A stretch of 64,000 bases of DNA from assembly GCF_026239675.1 (NCBI RefSeq), contig NZ_JAPIVQ010000003.1, positions 248,001-312,000 on the forward strand, in the 5' to 3' direction. Below, in pieces: positions 47,347 through 54,353 of this stretch. The notes under the pieces are model-generated. The model saw only the letters and a program-made list of their open reading frames with translations, made no database searches and had not been told where the DNA came from. The translations under genes were made by a program, and so were the position numbers. Position 1 is the first letter of the stretch. Every line of letters starts with the position of its first letter. This DNA is from Pedobacter sp. PLR. Its GTDB lineage: Bacteria; Bacteroidota; Bacteroidia; Sphingobacteriales; Sphingobacteriaceae.

Positions 47347-47718
47347 TTAAAGACCAGGCTCATCAGGTGAGCATGTTGGTGGACAAGGCATGGTGAAATC
47401 AAAGATATTGCTATCTATAGGGCCGGAAAGCTCCTTTCCTCGTGAATAGTTATTATTGGTCATATCTTTTCCGTATATATCTGTAGGAACCATGATCATC
47501 CTTTGTTGTCTTCCATCTTCCATCTGCTCATCCCAACCGAAATACATCCTTACGTATTTGACGCCTTCCTCATCAATCATATCCCTCAATTCTTGTGCAT
47601 CTACGAGGAAGCCCTTGATGAAATTTCCTTGCGCTGCCCAGGCGGCAGTGAGTTTTTTAGCTTCAGCATAAGGTATTTCATAAATACTCTTGTTGTGTTT
47701 AGCAGCTTCTTTTTCCAT
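47347..47718 (-). CDS. Small soluble protein with a C-terminal CPPTC motif, first gene of the signalling unit
   Basis: A 123-residue protein, no signal peptide, with a helical charged N-terminal part (EAAKHNKSIYEIPYAEAKKLTAAW) and a central segment (YVRMYFGWDEQMEDGRQQRMIMVP). It ends FDFTMPCPPTCSPDEPGL, where two cysteines in CPPTC could bind metal or form a disulfide. The family has no function that I know. It lies 7 bases upstream of the membrane-protein gene, so it is probably part of the input side of the kinase pathway. Confidence 0.75.
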   Translation of the reverse strand: MEKEAAKHNKSIYEIPYAEAKKLTAAWAAQGNFIKGFLVDAQELRDMIDEEGVKYVRMYFGWDEQMEDGRQQRMIMVPTDIYGKDMTNNNYSRGKELSGPIDSNIFDFTMPCPPTCSPDEPGL

Positions 47719-47951
47719 GGTTCTTTGTTGGTTTTTTGGTTTATTTAGAGAATTTTGTTTTAAATTCTTAATCTAAAATAAAACATTCCTTGTTAAGCTT
47801 ATCGATTATTTATAGTTAATTTATATTTCTTACGCTGCCGTTATTTAAATAGGTATAAATACCTGTTTATTTATTCAGGTAATCTAGCGTATTTCTACGT
47901 TCCATGCATTACTGATCTTTATATGTTATTGAACCAGTATACATTTTACTT

Positions 47952-48743
47952 ATGAAAGCCCCGGATCCTCTATTTATTGCCTACTGGTTAGGTTATGCAA
48001 ATCAAAAGATGATTATTGAAGAACTACCCGTTGGAATTGATGTCATTAATTTGTTTCTCATCAATCTGGATCCCGATAAAACATTACAGCATTTATACCT
48101 GACGAGTGATGGGATGAGCTGGGAGAATATGCTAAGCGGAGTAAGAGTACAACAACAAAGAGGGGTTAAAGTGATGGCTTCCATTGCGACTGCTGTTCAT
48201 CCAAAAATCTCCTGGAATACCATTGCTGATCCTAAGGCTTTTGCGGCCAGTGTTTATGAACTTGTTGTCAATACCTGGGGTTTGGATGGTATTGACATAG
48301 ACCCCGAAATGGGGGGGGATGCTCCTGATGATACATTTATCCAGGTCATCATCGCACTTTCCAGGTACTTTGGCCCCAGATCATCAACAGGAAAAACCAT
48401 GAGCTATATAACCTATCAATATTATGCGGATGAGCAGTTATTGAAACGATGCAATGCTTGTTTTGATTATGTCGCATTGGCAGGATATCTGTGGGATATG
48501 GAAACTATGATCAACCAGTTTGAATTGTACTCCGGGCTGGTAGGAAGTAAGAAACTGTTGTTTGGCGTACAGCCAGGAAGGCACCAGTCGACATCTTTAA
48601 CCGAAGCCATTCAATTGTCTCAGTGGCAGCCGGATAATGGTTTAAAAGGTGGAATGATGCTTTTTAACATCAATATAGACAAAGATTTTCAATATACGGG
48701 TAAGCTCATTAAAGCGCTTAAACCAGTAGCAGACAAAATCTAA
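47952..48743 (+). CDS. GH18 chitinase/endoglycosidase-like protein without signal peptide
   Basis: A 263-residue compact GH18 barrel. The catalytic DxxDxDxE motif is DGIDIDPE at residues 112-119 with E119 as the acid. FIAYWLGYAN opens strand 1 and YFGPRSSTGKTMSY follows the active site. It is clearly related to the secreted GH18 protein at 60508 (compare YLGPLSGTGK there) but has no signal peptide or lipobox, so it may act in the cytoplasm or leave the cell by another route. No SusCD gene is adjacent. Hydrolytic activity is plausible because the acid is kept, and the substrate is unknown. Confidence 0.82.
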   Translation: MKAPDPLFIAYWLGYANQKMIIEELPVGIDVINLFLINLDPDKTLQHLYLTSDGMSWENMLSGVRVQQQRGVKVMASIATAVHPKISWNTIADPKAFAASVYELVVNTWGLDGIDIDPEMGGDAPDDTFIQVIIALSRYFGPRSSTGKTMSYITYQYYADEQLLKRCNACFDYVALAGYLWDMETMINQFELYSGLVGSKKLLFGVQPGRHQSTSLTEAIQLSQWQPDNGLKGGMMLFNINIDKDFQYTGKLIKALKPVADKI

Positions 48744-48772
48744 AAAATACAGGAGCTCTCAAAACTCTTCCG

Positions 48773-48810
48773 GCGGAAGCAGCTCTCAGGAATTGTTTCC
48801 GCTCTTTTCT
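48773..48810 (+). terminator. Probable terminator after the GH18-like gene
   Basis: GCGGAA (48773-48778) pairs with TTCCGC (48797-48802) and is followed by TCTTTTCT. A competing small hairpin CTTCC-GGC-GGAAG sits at 48767-48779. It lies in the convergent gap before the PAP2-like gene. Confidence 0.55.
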
Positions 48811-48815
48811 AAGGA

Positions 48816-49439
48816 TTATAGTTTTTCAATTGATTTCCCGAAATACCAGCAGATCCAGCTAAAGAAAGGAGCAGCAATTACATCGGCTGTATAGTGCACA
48901 TGCTGAACCAACAGCAATGCGCCAATAATTCCGGCAAAAATGAAAGCGATTGCTTTCTCTCTCCTGTTTTCAAGACATAATGCTCCTAAAAAGATGGTTG
49001 CAGTATGACCAGAGAAGAAAAGGTCTTTAGTGATCACATTCCCACCATAAAAAAGAACAGAGCAGGGGTCTATTAATTCAATAATATCTTTTGGGGGATG
49101 AAGTGGGACAATGGTGATGGTGATGATCCTGGCTGTGCATAGAAATATGTAGGACCAAAGTGCCGTGAGGCAAATGGACGTATTTCTGGACATACGTATG
49201 ATGAAGAAGATAGCCATCCCATAGAGGATGATAAAAATCCACCAGGATACGTCGACAGCTGGAATTTGTGCCAGTAACCAGTCGTTTAGTATAAATCCTT
49301 TCTCCCTGTTTTCTACGAAAGCGAAAAAATGAGGGATAAACAGCAGAATCATTGCAAGAATGGATATTCCCAGGATAAATTTAAGTCGGAACGAGGGGTA
49401 ATCCCAGGCAATTTGCCAGGAGAATTGTTTAAACTGCAT
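48816..49439 (-). CDS. PAP2 / sphingomyelin-synthase-like membrane phosphatase
   Basis: A 207-residue membrane protein with about six hydrophobic segments. The lipid-phosphatase motifs are FFSGHTATIF (about 147-156) and HVHYTADVIAAPFF (about 181-194), arranged as in the C-terminal half of sphingomyelin-synthase-related and PAP2 proteins. It is likely a lipid phosphatase or head-group transferase in the inner membrane. In an organism with a serine-palmitoyltransferase-like gene, sphingolipid or phosphatidyl head-group chemistry is a reasonable guess but unproven. It is a single-gene unit. Confidence 0.78.
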   Translation of the reverse strand: MQFKQFSWQIAWDYPSFRLKFILGISILAMILLFIPHFFAFVENREKGFILNDWLLAQIPAVDVSWWIFIILYGMAIFFIIRMSRNTSICLTALWSYIFLCTARIITITIVPLHPPKDIIELIDPCSVLFYGGNVITKDLFFSGHTATIFLGALCLENRREKAIAFIFAGIIGALLLVQHVHYTADVIAAPFFSWICWYFGKSIEKL

Positions 49440-49582
49440 TAATGTCTTCTGAAGGTATATTTTAAACTAAACAAAACAAATAACGGAATTAATCTATTAT
49501 AAATGAATAGCCAGGTTAAGAAATAGTGGTTATTTCTCTAAAAAAATAAGATGTTTAAACAGATAATCAGTATTTTTTTAGC

Positions 49583-50785
49583 CTAAAACAGACTGAGTTG
49601 TTGTTCTTGAGGTGGTTTAGCATCACGAAAGACCGTTTTTCCGCCATATTTCCAGGAATCTCTCCTTTCTTTTTCAATCAGTGCGTCAAAATTATCATTA
49701 GGAATAAAATTCTTTTCCACATTTCGCGCAATGGTACTGAGTTGATGGATGGCTTTTTGCTTATCAGATTGCCCTATTTTAGCCTGTTGAATCGCTTTGC
49801 TCAATACCTGGATGGTTTCATCGTATATTTTTACAGGAACGGGAAAGGGGTGCCCGTCTTTTCCGCCATGGGCAAATGAAAAACGTGCAGGGTCTGTAAA
49901 GCGGGAAGGTGTTCCATAGATCACCTCGCTAACCAGGGCCAGTGATTGTAAGGTTCTCGGCCCCATACCTTCTAATAACAGGAGTTCCTCAAAGTCTGCC
50001 GGTTGTTTTTCCTGTGTTAACCATAGCATTGCGCCCAGGCGTTTCAGATCTACATCTTTGGCTTTTACGTCATGGTGGTTGGGCATAATCAGTTTTTTTG
50101 CTTCCCTGATCATGCGGTCGGGATGTTCTGTAGTCATGGCCAGCATGGATTTTTGAGCAGGGGCGGCGGCTTTTGCAACGAGATTCATGATGTCGCCCTG
50201 ATGGATTCCACAAACACCGGTATGTGGTTCTTCCACAAAAGAATGAAGTGCTGAGGAATGCCAGTGGTACCTTCTTGCCATTCCGCTATCATTCCGCATC
50301 CCTTGCTGGACTACCGTCCACAGCCCTTCTTTATTGAGGATGAAATTATGTGCATAAAGCTGAAATCCGTCCTGAATCGCAGTATTGTCCACTTTTGCAC
50401 TGAGCTTACTGCATCGAACCAGGTGGTTTCCATCTAAGCCTGTCTGACTGGCAATATGCAATAGTTCTACAGGGGTCTGTTTCGATCTTTTTCCTTTCCC
50501 ACCGCAAACATAAAGGCCCAATTCCTTACTATGTGGATTAATGGCAGCTTTCAATGCGCCCAAAACAGAGGTGGTGATACCGGAAGAGTGCCAATCCATT
50601 CCCATTACGGCACCGAGGCTTTGAAACCAAAACGGATCGCTTAAACGGCGCAATACTTCGGCAGTATCGTATTCAGCAATGATGGCCTCCGTAATGGCCA
50701 AACCAAGTCGGGTCATCCGTTCTGTCAGCCAGGCGGGTAAATAACCATAATGCAAAGGTAAATCTGCTGTTCCTGAGTATTTCAT
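49583..50785 (-). CDS. DUF763 domain protein
   Basis: A 400-residue protein matching the DUF763 family throughout (opening MKYSGTADLPLHYGYLPAWL; conserved DWHSSGITTSVLGALK and HWHSSALHSFVEEPHTGVCG). The His-rich segments suggest a metal site. A helix-hairpin-helix-like piece (LEGMGPRTLQSLALVSEVIYG, about 270-290) suggests contact with nucleic acid. The family has no established function to my knowledge. ATG 50785 was preferred to TTG 50794. A TAAATTTG box ends 6 bases before it. The gene stands alone. Confidence 0.88.
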   Translation of the reverse strand: MKYSGTADLPLHYGYLPAWLTERMTRLGLAITEAIIAEYDTAEVLRRLSDPFWFQSLGAVMGMDWHSSGITTSVLGALKAAINPHSKELGLYVCGGKGKRSKQTPVELLHIASQTGLDGNHLVRCSKLSAKVDNTAIQDGFQLYAHNFILNKEGLWTVVQQGMRNDSGMARRYHWHSSALHSFVEEPHTGVCGIHQGDIMNLVAKAAAPAQKSMLAMTTEHPDRMIREAKKLIMPNHHDVKAKDVDLKRLGAMLWLTQEKQPADFEELLLLEGMGPRTLQSLALVSEVIYGTPSRFTDPARFSFAHGGKDGHPFPVPVKIYDETIQVLSKAIQQAKIGQSDKQKAIHQLSTIARNVEKNFIPNDNFDALIEKERRDSWKYGGKTVFRDAKPPQEQQLSLF

Positions 50786-50791
50786 TACTAA

Positions 50792-50799
50792 CAAATTTA
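50792..50799 (-). promoter_or_regulatory. -7 element abutting the DUF763 start
   Basis: Minus-strand TAAATTTG (TAnnTTTG) lies within an ACTAA-ATTTG-TTAGT inverted repeat, 6 bases before ATG 50785. It implies a leaderless or nearly leaderless mRNA. Confidence 0.5.
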
Positions 50800-50970
50800 G
50801 TAAAAATAACCCGGATTTAAGTGTAATATGAAGGAGGGCTGAAATCGTTTACCGGTAATTTTCCGCTATTCGTCGGTTTTTTCATTGGGTTTGACTGCCA
50901 GTACTTTTCTAAAAGCTTTGGAAGCCGCATTTTTAGGGAAGTTTATTCCTAAACCTTAAACCGAAAAGCA

Positions 50971-51207
50971 ATGAATATTATGATTTTTAAAACCTCAGTA
51001 CAGGATCACAAAGATTTGATTTCAATCAGACCGGTGATGGATACTTTATTCGGAGATAAAAACTGGACCTTCGCTTTTGAAGATGTCGATAAAATTTTAA
51101 GGGTAGTAAGTGCGGTTCCGGCTGTTGCTGTCGTGAAGCATATCCTCATGAACAACGGTTTTTTTTGCGAGGAACTTCCTTACTCCCTGGATGATTTTGG
51201 CGTTTAA
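50971..51207 (+). CDS. Small ferredoxin-fold-like protein, unknown function
   Basis: A 78-residue protein with an alternating beta-alpha-beta pattern (MIFKTSVQDHKDLISIRPVMDTLF, WTFAFEDVDKILRVVS, AVVKHILMNNGFFCEELPY). It resembles small heavy-metal-associated-like domains, but the CxxC copper site is missing; only one cysteine is near the end. Such proteins are common in Bacteroidota with no known role. The second ATG (50980) is an alternative start. It ends 3 bases before the convergent lipoprotein stop. Confidence 0.65.
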   Translation: MNIMIFKTSVQDHKDLISIRPVMDTLFGDKNWTFAFEDVDKILRVVSAVPAVAVVKHILMNNGFFCEELPYSLDDFGV

Positions 51208-51210
51208 AGC

Positions 51211-52011
51211 CTATTTTTTAAACTCGCTGATGTCAACAATTCTGTCGTTGTCATTCTTTTTCAAAAAGGAAACGCCTTCTTTGTTTTTCTGAAAGCTGTA
51301 GTTGTTCTGAACATAGGTATAAACTACCGCTATTTCTGAAGGCTGATCTGCCGGTAAGGGTAGTGTTGAGCTTTCATCAGCAATGTAATTCACCTGATAT
51401 AGCGATTTTGGAGCAGCAAAAACGATTGTGTTTCTGTCTGGCGAAAGGAGTAAATATTTGCCGTCAATTCGTTGTTCAGGATCTTGTCTTTTCAGGAAAT
51501 AAGCTTTTCCTGTCACACCCCTGATAAAGAAATCATTGTTTACCAGGTGACCTGTACGGCCCAACCTACTGATGCCTAAACCAATTTTTTCTCCCGGACC
51601 AGGTTTAGTCGGGCGGGTTAAACTCACCACTTCCAGTCCGCCTTCTTCCTTTAATGAGATTATAAATGAAGGGGCAGCCAATTCATTTTCGTCTTCAACC
51701 TGAACCAGTAAAGAGGTTTTCTGGCTATTTATAAATTCTGCAAAAGCAAAACGATTAGTTGTTTTTTTAGGGTCTTTTGGGTCTGTTTGTATGCTCACCG
51801 TGCTGTCTCTGAATTTTACGGTTAGCGATTCTCCCTGTTCTGGTTTGTTTGATTTGAATATCGTAATGGAATCACTCTTTTTTTCAGAATAATGATTGAA
51901 GGATTCGTTTTTTGTTAAAACTCTCGGAATGTAGTTTTTTGTCTTTTCGTCGTCTTTGCTACAACCAATGATCAGGATGATCAGGGAGAGGGCAAGCAGG
52001 GATTTTTTCAT
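51211..52011 (-). CDS. Uncharacterised lipoprotein
   Basis: A 266-residue exported lipoprotein. The signal LALSLIILIIGCSKDD has lipobox cysteine C17 followed by acidic and lysine residues. The mature part is polar and beta-rich, with no family I can name. A repeated KxxDPxxxK feature and two blocks of LLLSPDRNTIVFAAP-type sequence suggest a beta-propeller-like or beta-sandwich fold. It has its own -7 box 35 bases upstream and is divergent from the sigma factor gene across a structured interval. Confidence 0.75.
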   Translation of the reverse strand: MKKSLLALSLIILIIGCSKDDEKTKNYIPRVLTKNESFNHYSEKKSDSITIFKSNKPEQGESLTVKFRDSTVSIQTDPKDPKKTTNRFAFAEFINSQKTSLLVQVEDENELAAPSFIISLKEEGGLEVVSLTRPTKPGPGEKIGLGISRLGRTGHLVNNDFFIRGVTGKAYFLKRQDPEQRIDGKYLLLSPDRNTIVFAAPKSLYQVNYIADESSTLPLPADQPSEIAVVYTYVQNNYSFQKNKEGVSFLKKNDNDRIVDISEFKK

Positions 52012-52045
52012 AATTGAGCGGAAATGAGTTAGGTCTGTTTCCTTG

Positions 52046-52053
52046 CAAATATA
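52046..52053 (-). promoter_or_regulatory. -7 element of the lipoprotein gene
   Basis: Minus-strand TATATTTG matches TAnnTTTG 35 bases before the ATG at 52011. No clear -33 TTG is visible. Confidence 0.5.
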
Positions 52054-52097
52054 AAAAAGAATGGGAATTAGCTGCTATGCTTTCCCGATAGAATTGA

Positions 52098-52222
52098 AGC
52101 TTCAATAGTGTATTGTTACAGTGTTGACAGGCCTGAAGCCGGAGAAAGGATCGGGCACAGCCCGGTCAGGGCTCCGTCAAGGCCCCGCCAACTAAAGCCA
52201 GTATAAAAATACTATTGAGGCT
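52098..52222. repeat. Nested inverted-repeat element, possible structured RNA
   Basis: The outer arms 52098-52109 and 52211-52222 pair over 12 bases with one G-U. Inside, TTGA (52124-52127) pairs with TCAA (52177-52180), CGGAG (52140-52144) pairs with CTCCG (52172-52176), and an 8-base-pair hairpin with ACA loop lies at 52149-52167. All stems are nested about one centre. It could be a structured RNA or a small mobile or repeat element. Confidence 0.5.
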
Positions 52223-52322
52223 AATCTGCAGTTTGCAGAAATAACATGATACGGATGTTAATGGCTCCCGGACCTGTTTAAAACCTATTGAGCAGATTTG
52301 TTCCAGGTAATAGTTTTTTCTA

Positions 52323-52361
52323 TTGGAATTATTGATTAGATAATTAGATTTGGAAATCTAA
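52323..52361 (+). promoter_or_regulatory. Consensus promoter of the ECF sigma gene with overlapping inverted repeat
   Basis: TTG at 52323-52325 and TAGATTTG at 52345-52352 are spaced by 19 bases, a textbook Bacteroidota housekeeping promoter. TTAGATTT-GG-AAATCTAA (52344-52361) is a perfect inverted repeat covering the -7 box and the predicted start site, a position suited to a repressor. Confidence 0.7.
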
Positions 52362-52374
52362 CCACGTTACCTCA

Positions 52375-52971
52375 ATGGCAATAGCACCCCTTTCTCATGA
52401 AGCGGAACTAATTTTAAAGATCAGCAAAGGGGACAAACGCGCCTTTACTACCCTTTTTGAGGGATATTATAAATCATTGGCAGCTTATATTTTTAAGCTT
52501 ACCGAGTCGATGGAAGTTACCGAAGAAATTGTACAGGATGTTTTCATTAAGGTATGGCTTAAACGGGAAACCCTGACCGGGATCAGCAGTTTCAGCAATT
52601 ATTTGTTCATTCTTTCCAGGAATAAAACTTTAAACCATCTGCGTAAGCAAGCCAGGTATAGTAGCCATTTTCAATCTCTTGAAACGGAACTGGAAACAGA
52701 TGTGCGTACAGAAGAGGAAAATGACATTTATGAAGACTTCCGTTTACTGATTGATGACGCCATTGAACGGTTACCACCACAGCAAAAGCGAATCTATCAA
52801 TTGAGCCGGTTTGAAAGGTTAAAATATGAAGAAATTGCGCAGCAACTAAGCCTGAGTGCGGAAACGGTAAAAAAACACATGTATCTGGCCACTAAAGCGA
52901 TTAAGGAGCATGTGCATAACCATATGGATGAAGTTGTGGTGTCCATACTTTTATGTGGGATCTTTTTTTAA
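52375..52971 (+). CDS. ECF sigma-70 factor (FecI-like)
   Basis: A 198-residue extracytoplasmic-function sigma factor. Region 2 spans about 20-90 (AFTTLFEGYYKSLAAYIFKLTESMEVTEEIVQDVFIKVW) and region 4 about 125-180 (LPPQQKRIYQLSRFERLKYEEIAQQLSLSAETVKKHMYLATKAIKEH), the Bacteroidota FecI-like arrangement. It is followed by a FecR-like anti-sigma and an STN-containing SusC, so it should direct transcription of the glycan-uptake locus when the receptor is loaded. It has a housekeeping-type promoter of its own. Confidence 0.93.
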   Translation: MAIAPLSHEAELILKISKGDKRAFTTLFEGYYKSLAAYIFKLTESMEVTEEIVQDVFIKVWLKRETLTGISSFSNYLFILSRNKTLNHLRKQARYSSHFQSLETELETDVRTEEENDIYEDFRLLIDDAIERLPPQQKRIYQLSRFERLKYEEIAQQLSLSAETVKKHMYLATKAIKEHVHNHMDEVVVSILLCGIFF

Positions 52972-53059
52972 AAAAAAGTTAAAACCCATTACCACCTTTT
53001 TTTAGTTAAGGTGTCTTTAGAATAAAGCAGCCTGTTGCGGCTTTAAAAATTCTAACCAG

Positions 53060-54229
53060 ATGTCATATTCAAGATTAAATTATTTGTTCGGCAAATATTT
53101 TGATAAAACCGCTACTCCTGAAGAGCGTGCAGAATTTATGCGCCTTGTTGCCCGGTTGAAATCTGATGAGCCTCTGGTTAAACTAATGGAGGCCACCTAC
53201 ACGTCTGATCAGTCGACCCTGGAATTTACCCCGGAAATAAAAGAAAAGATACTTAACAATATATACCAGAGCGCAGATGCTGAAGTGCCTGTTCATCAGC
53301 TCCCGAAGTTTAGCACCGGCTGGACGAAGTATGCTGCAGTTTTATTAATAGGCATACTGGGGCTTGGATTATTTTTCTATAAAAAGGATCAGAATAGTTT
53401 ATTGGCATTGCAAACACAGGATATTGCTCCCGGAGGGAATAAAGCCATTTTGACTTTGGGTAATGGTAAAAAAATCGTGTTGGATACCATCGCAAATGGT
53501 GTTCTGGTTAAACAGGGTAATATTTCAATTTCAAAAACAGCAGACGGGCAGCTGGTTTACAATGTGGTGGGGGATGAAAATGAACCAGCTACACTAAACA
53601 CTATCGAAACACCGAATGGCGGGCAATACCAGGTCAATTTGCCGGATGGAACAAAGGTTTGGCTCAATGCAGGTACACAAATAAAATTTCCAACACGCTT
53701 TGTTGGCAAGGAAAGGAATGTTGAACTCATCGGAGAAGCATATTTTGAAGTAGCTAAAAATGCTAAAAAGCCATTTAAAGTTAAAATGAGTAATCACACT
53801 GAGGTAGTTGTACTTGGAACACATTTTAACATCAGTGCTTACAAAGAGGAAAATGAAATTAATACCACGCTGCTGGAAGGCGCTGTTATGGTGAAGATAG
53901 GGCAGAAGACAGCAGAAATCTTGCCCGGACAACAGGCCGTACTAAACAAGATCGATAAAAATATTAATCTTGTGGATGATGTAAATGTAAATCAGGCGAT
54001 CGCCTGGAAAAATGGTTTTTTCAGTACTGAAGGTATCAGTTTGCCTGAATTGATGAAACAGGTTGAAAAATGGTATAATATACGTGTGGTATATAAAGAT
54101 AATGTTCAGGCCGATTTTACGGCCAGATTACCCAGAAATATTAGTTTGGTTGAGCTAATTAGCTTACTTGAACTAACTAAACAGGTCCATTTTAAATTAG
54201 ATAATAAAACACTGACAATTATGAAATAA
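53060..54229 (+). CDS. FecR-like anti-sigma factor
   Basis: A 389-residue inner membrane protein. A cytoplasmic N-terminal sigma-binding part (1-85) precedes one membrane helix (about 92-110, YAAVLLIGILGLGLFFY). The periplasmic FecR domain (about 120-270, GGNKAILTLGNGKKIVLD ... TPNGGQYQVNLPDGTKVWLNAGTQIKFP ... GEAYFEVAKNAKKPF) and a C-terminal DUF4974-like domain (about 315-389) follow. It transmits the receptor signal to the adjacent ECF sigma factor. It is 88 bases after the sigma gene. Confidence 0.93.
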   Translation: MSYSRLNYLFGKYFDKTATPEERAEFMRLVARLKSDEPLVKLMEATYTSDQSTLEFTPEIKEKILNNIYQSADAEVPVHQLPKFSTGWTKYAAVLLIGILGLGLFFYKKDQNSLLALQTQDIAPGGNKAILTLGNGKKIVLDTIANGVLVKQGNISISKTADGQLVYNVVGDENEPATLNTIETPNGGQYQVNLPDGTKVWLNAGTQIKFPTRFVGKERNVELIGEAYFEVAKNAKKPFKVKMSNHTEVVVLGTHFNISAYKEENEINTTLLEGAVMVKIGQKTAEILPGQQAVLNKIDKNINLVDDVNVNQAIAWKNGFFSTEGISLPELMKQVEKWYNIRVVYKDNVQADFTARLPRNISLVELISLLELTKQVHFKLDNKTLTIMK

Positions 54230-54262
54230 AACACAACCTAAACCCATGGCCTGAAATAAAAA

Positions 54263-54288
54263 ACCGATCTGCTGGCCGGCAAATCGGT
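54263..54288 (+). promoter_or_regulatory. Hairpin between the anti-sigma gene and susC
   Basis: ACCGAT pairs with ATCGGT, with an inner TGC/GCA extension. No T-run follows. It may be an RNA processing or differential-expression element separating regulator and transporter messages. Confidence 0.4.
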
Positions 54289-54353
54289 AAAAGTGTAAGG
54301 CTCAATAATTGTTTCCCACGAAGGAAAATTTCTTACCCTAACTAACCAAATCT

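Larger units (their letters stand above)
52012..52374. other. Non-coding interval (363 bases) with nested inverted repeats and two divergent promoters
   Basis: No gene is seen. It holds the lipoprotein -7 box at its left end, a nested inverted-repeat element (52098-52222), a TCTGCA/TGCAGA hairpin (52225-52239) and the sigma-factor promoter at its right end. The core of the element is more GC-rich than its surroundings. Confidence 0.7.
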
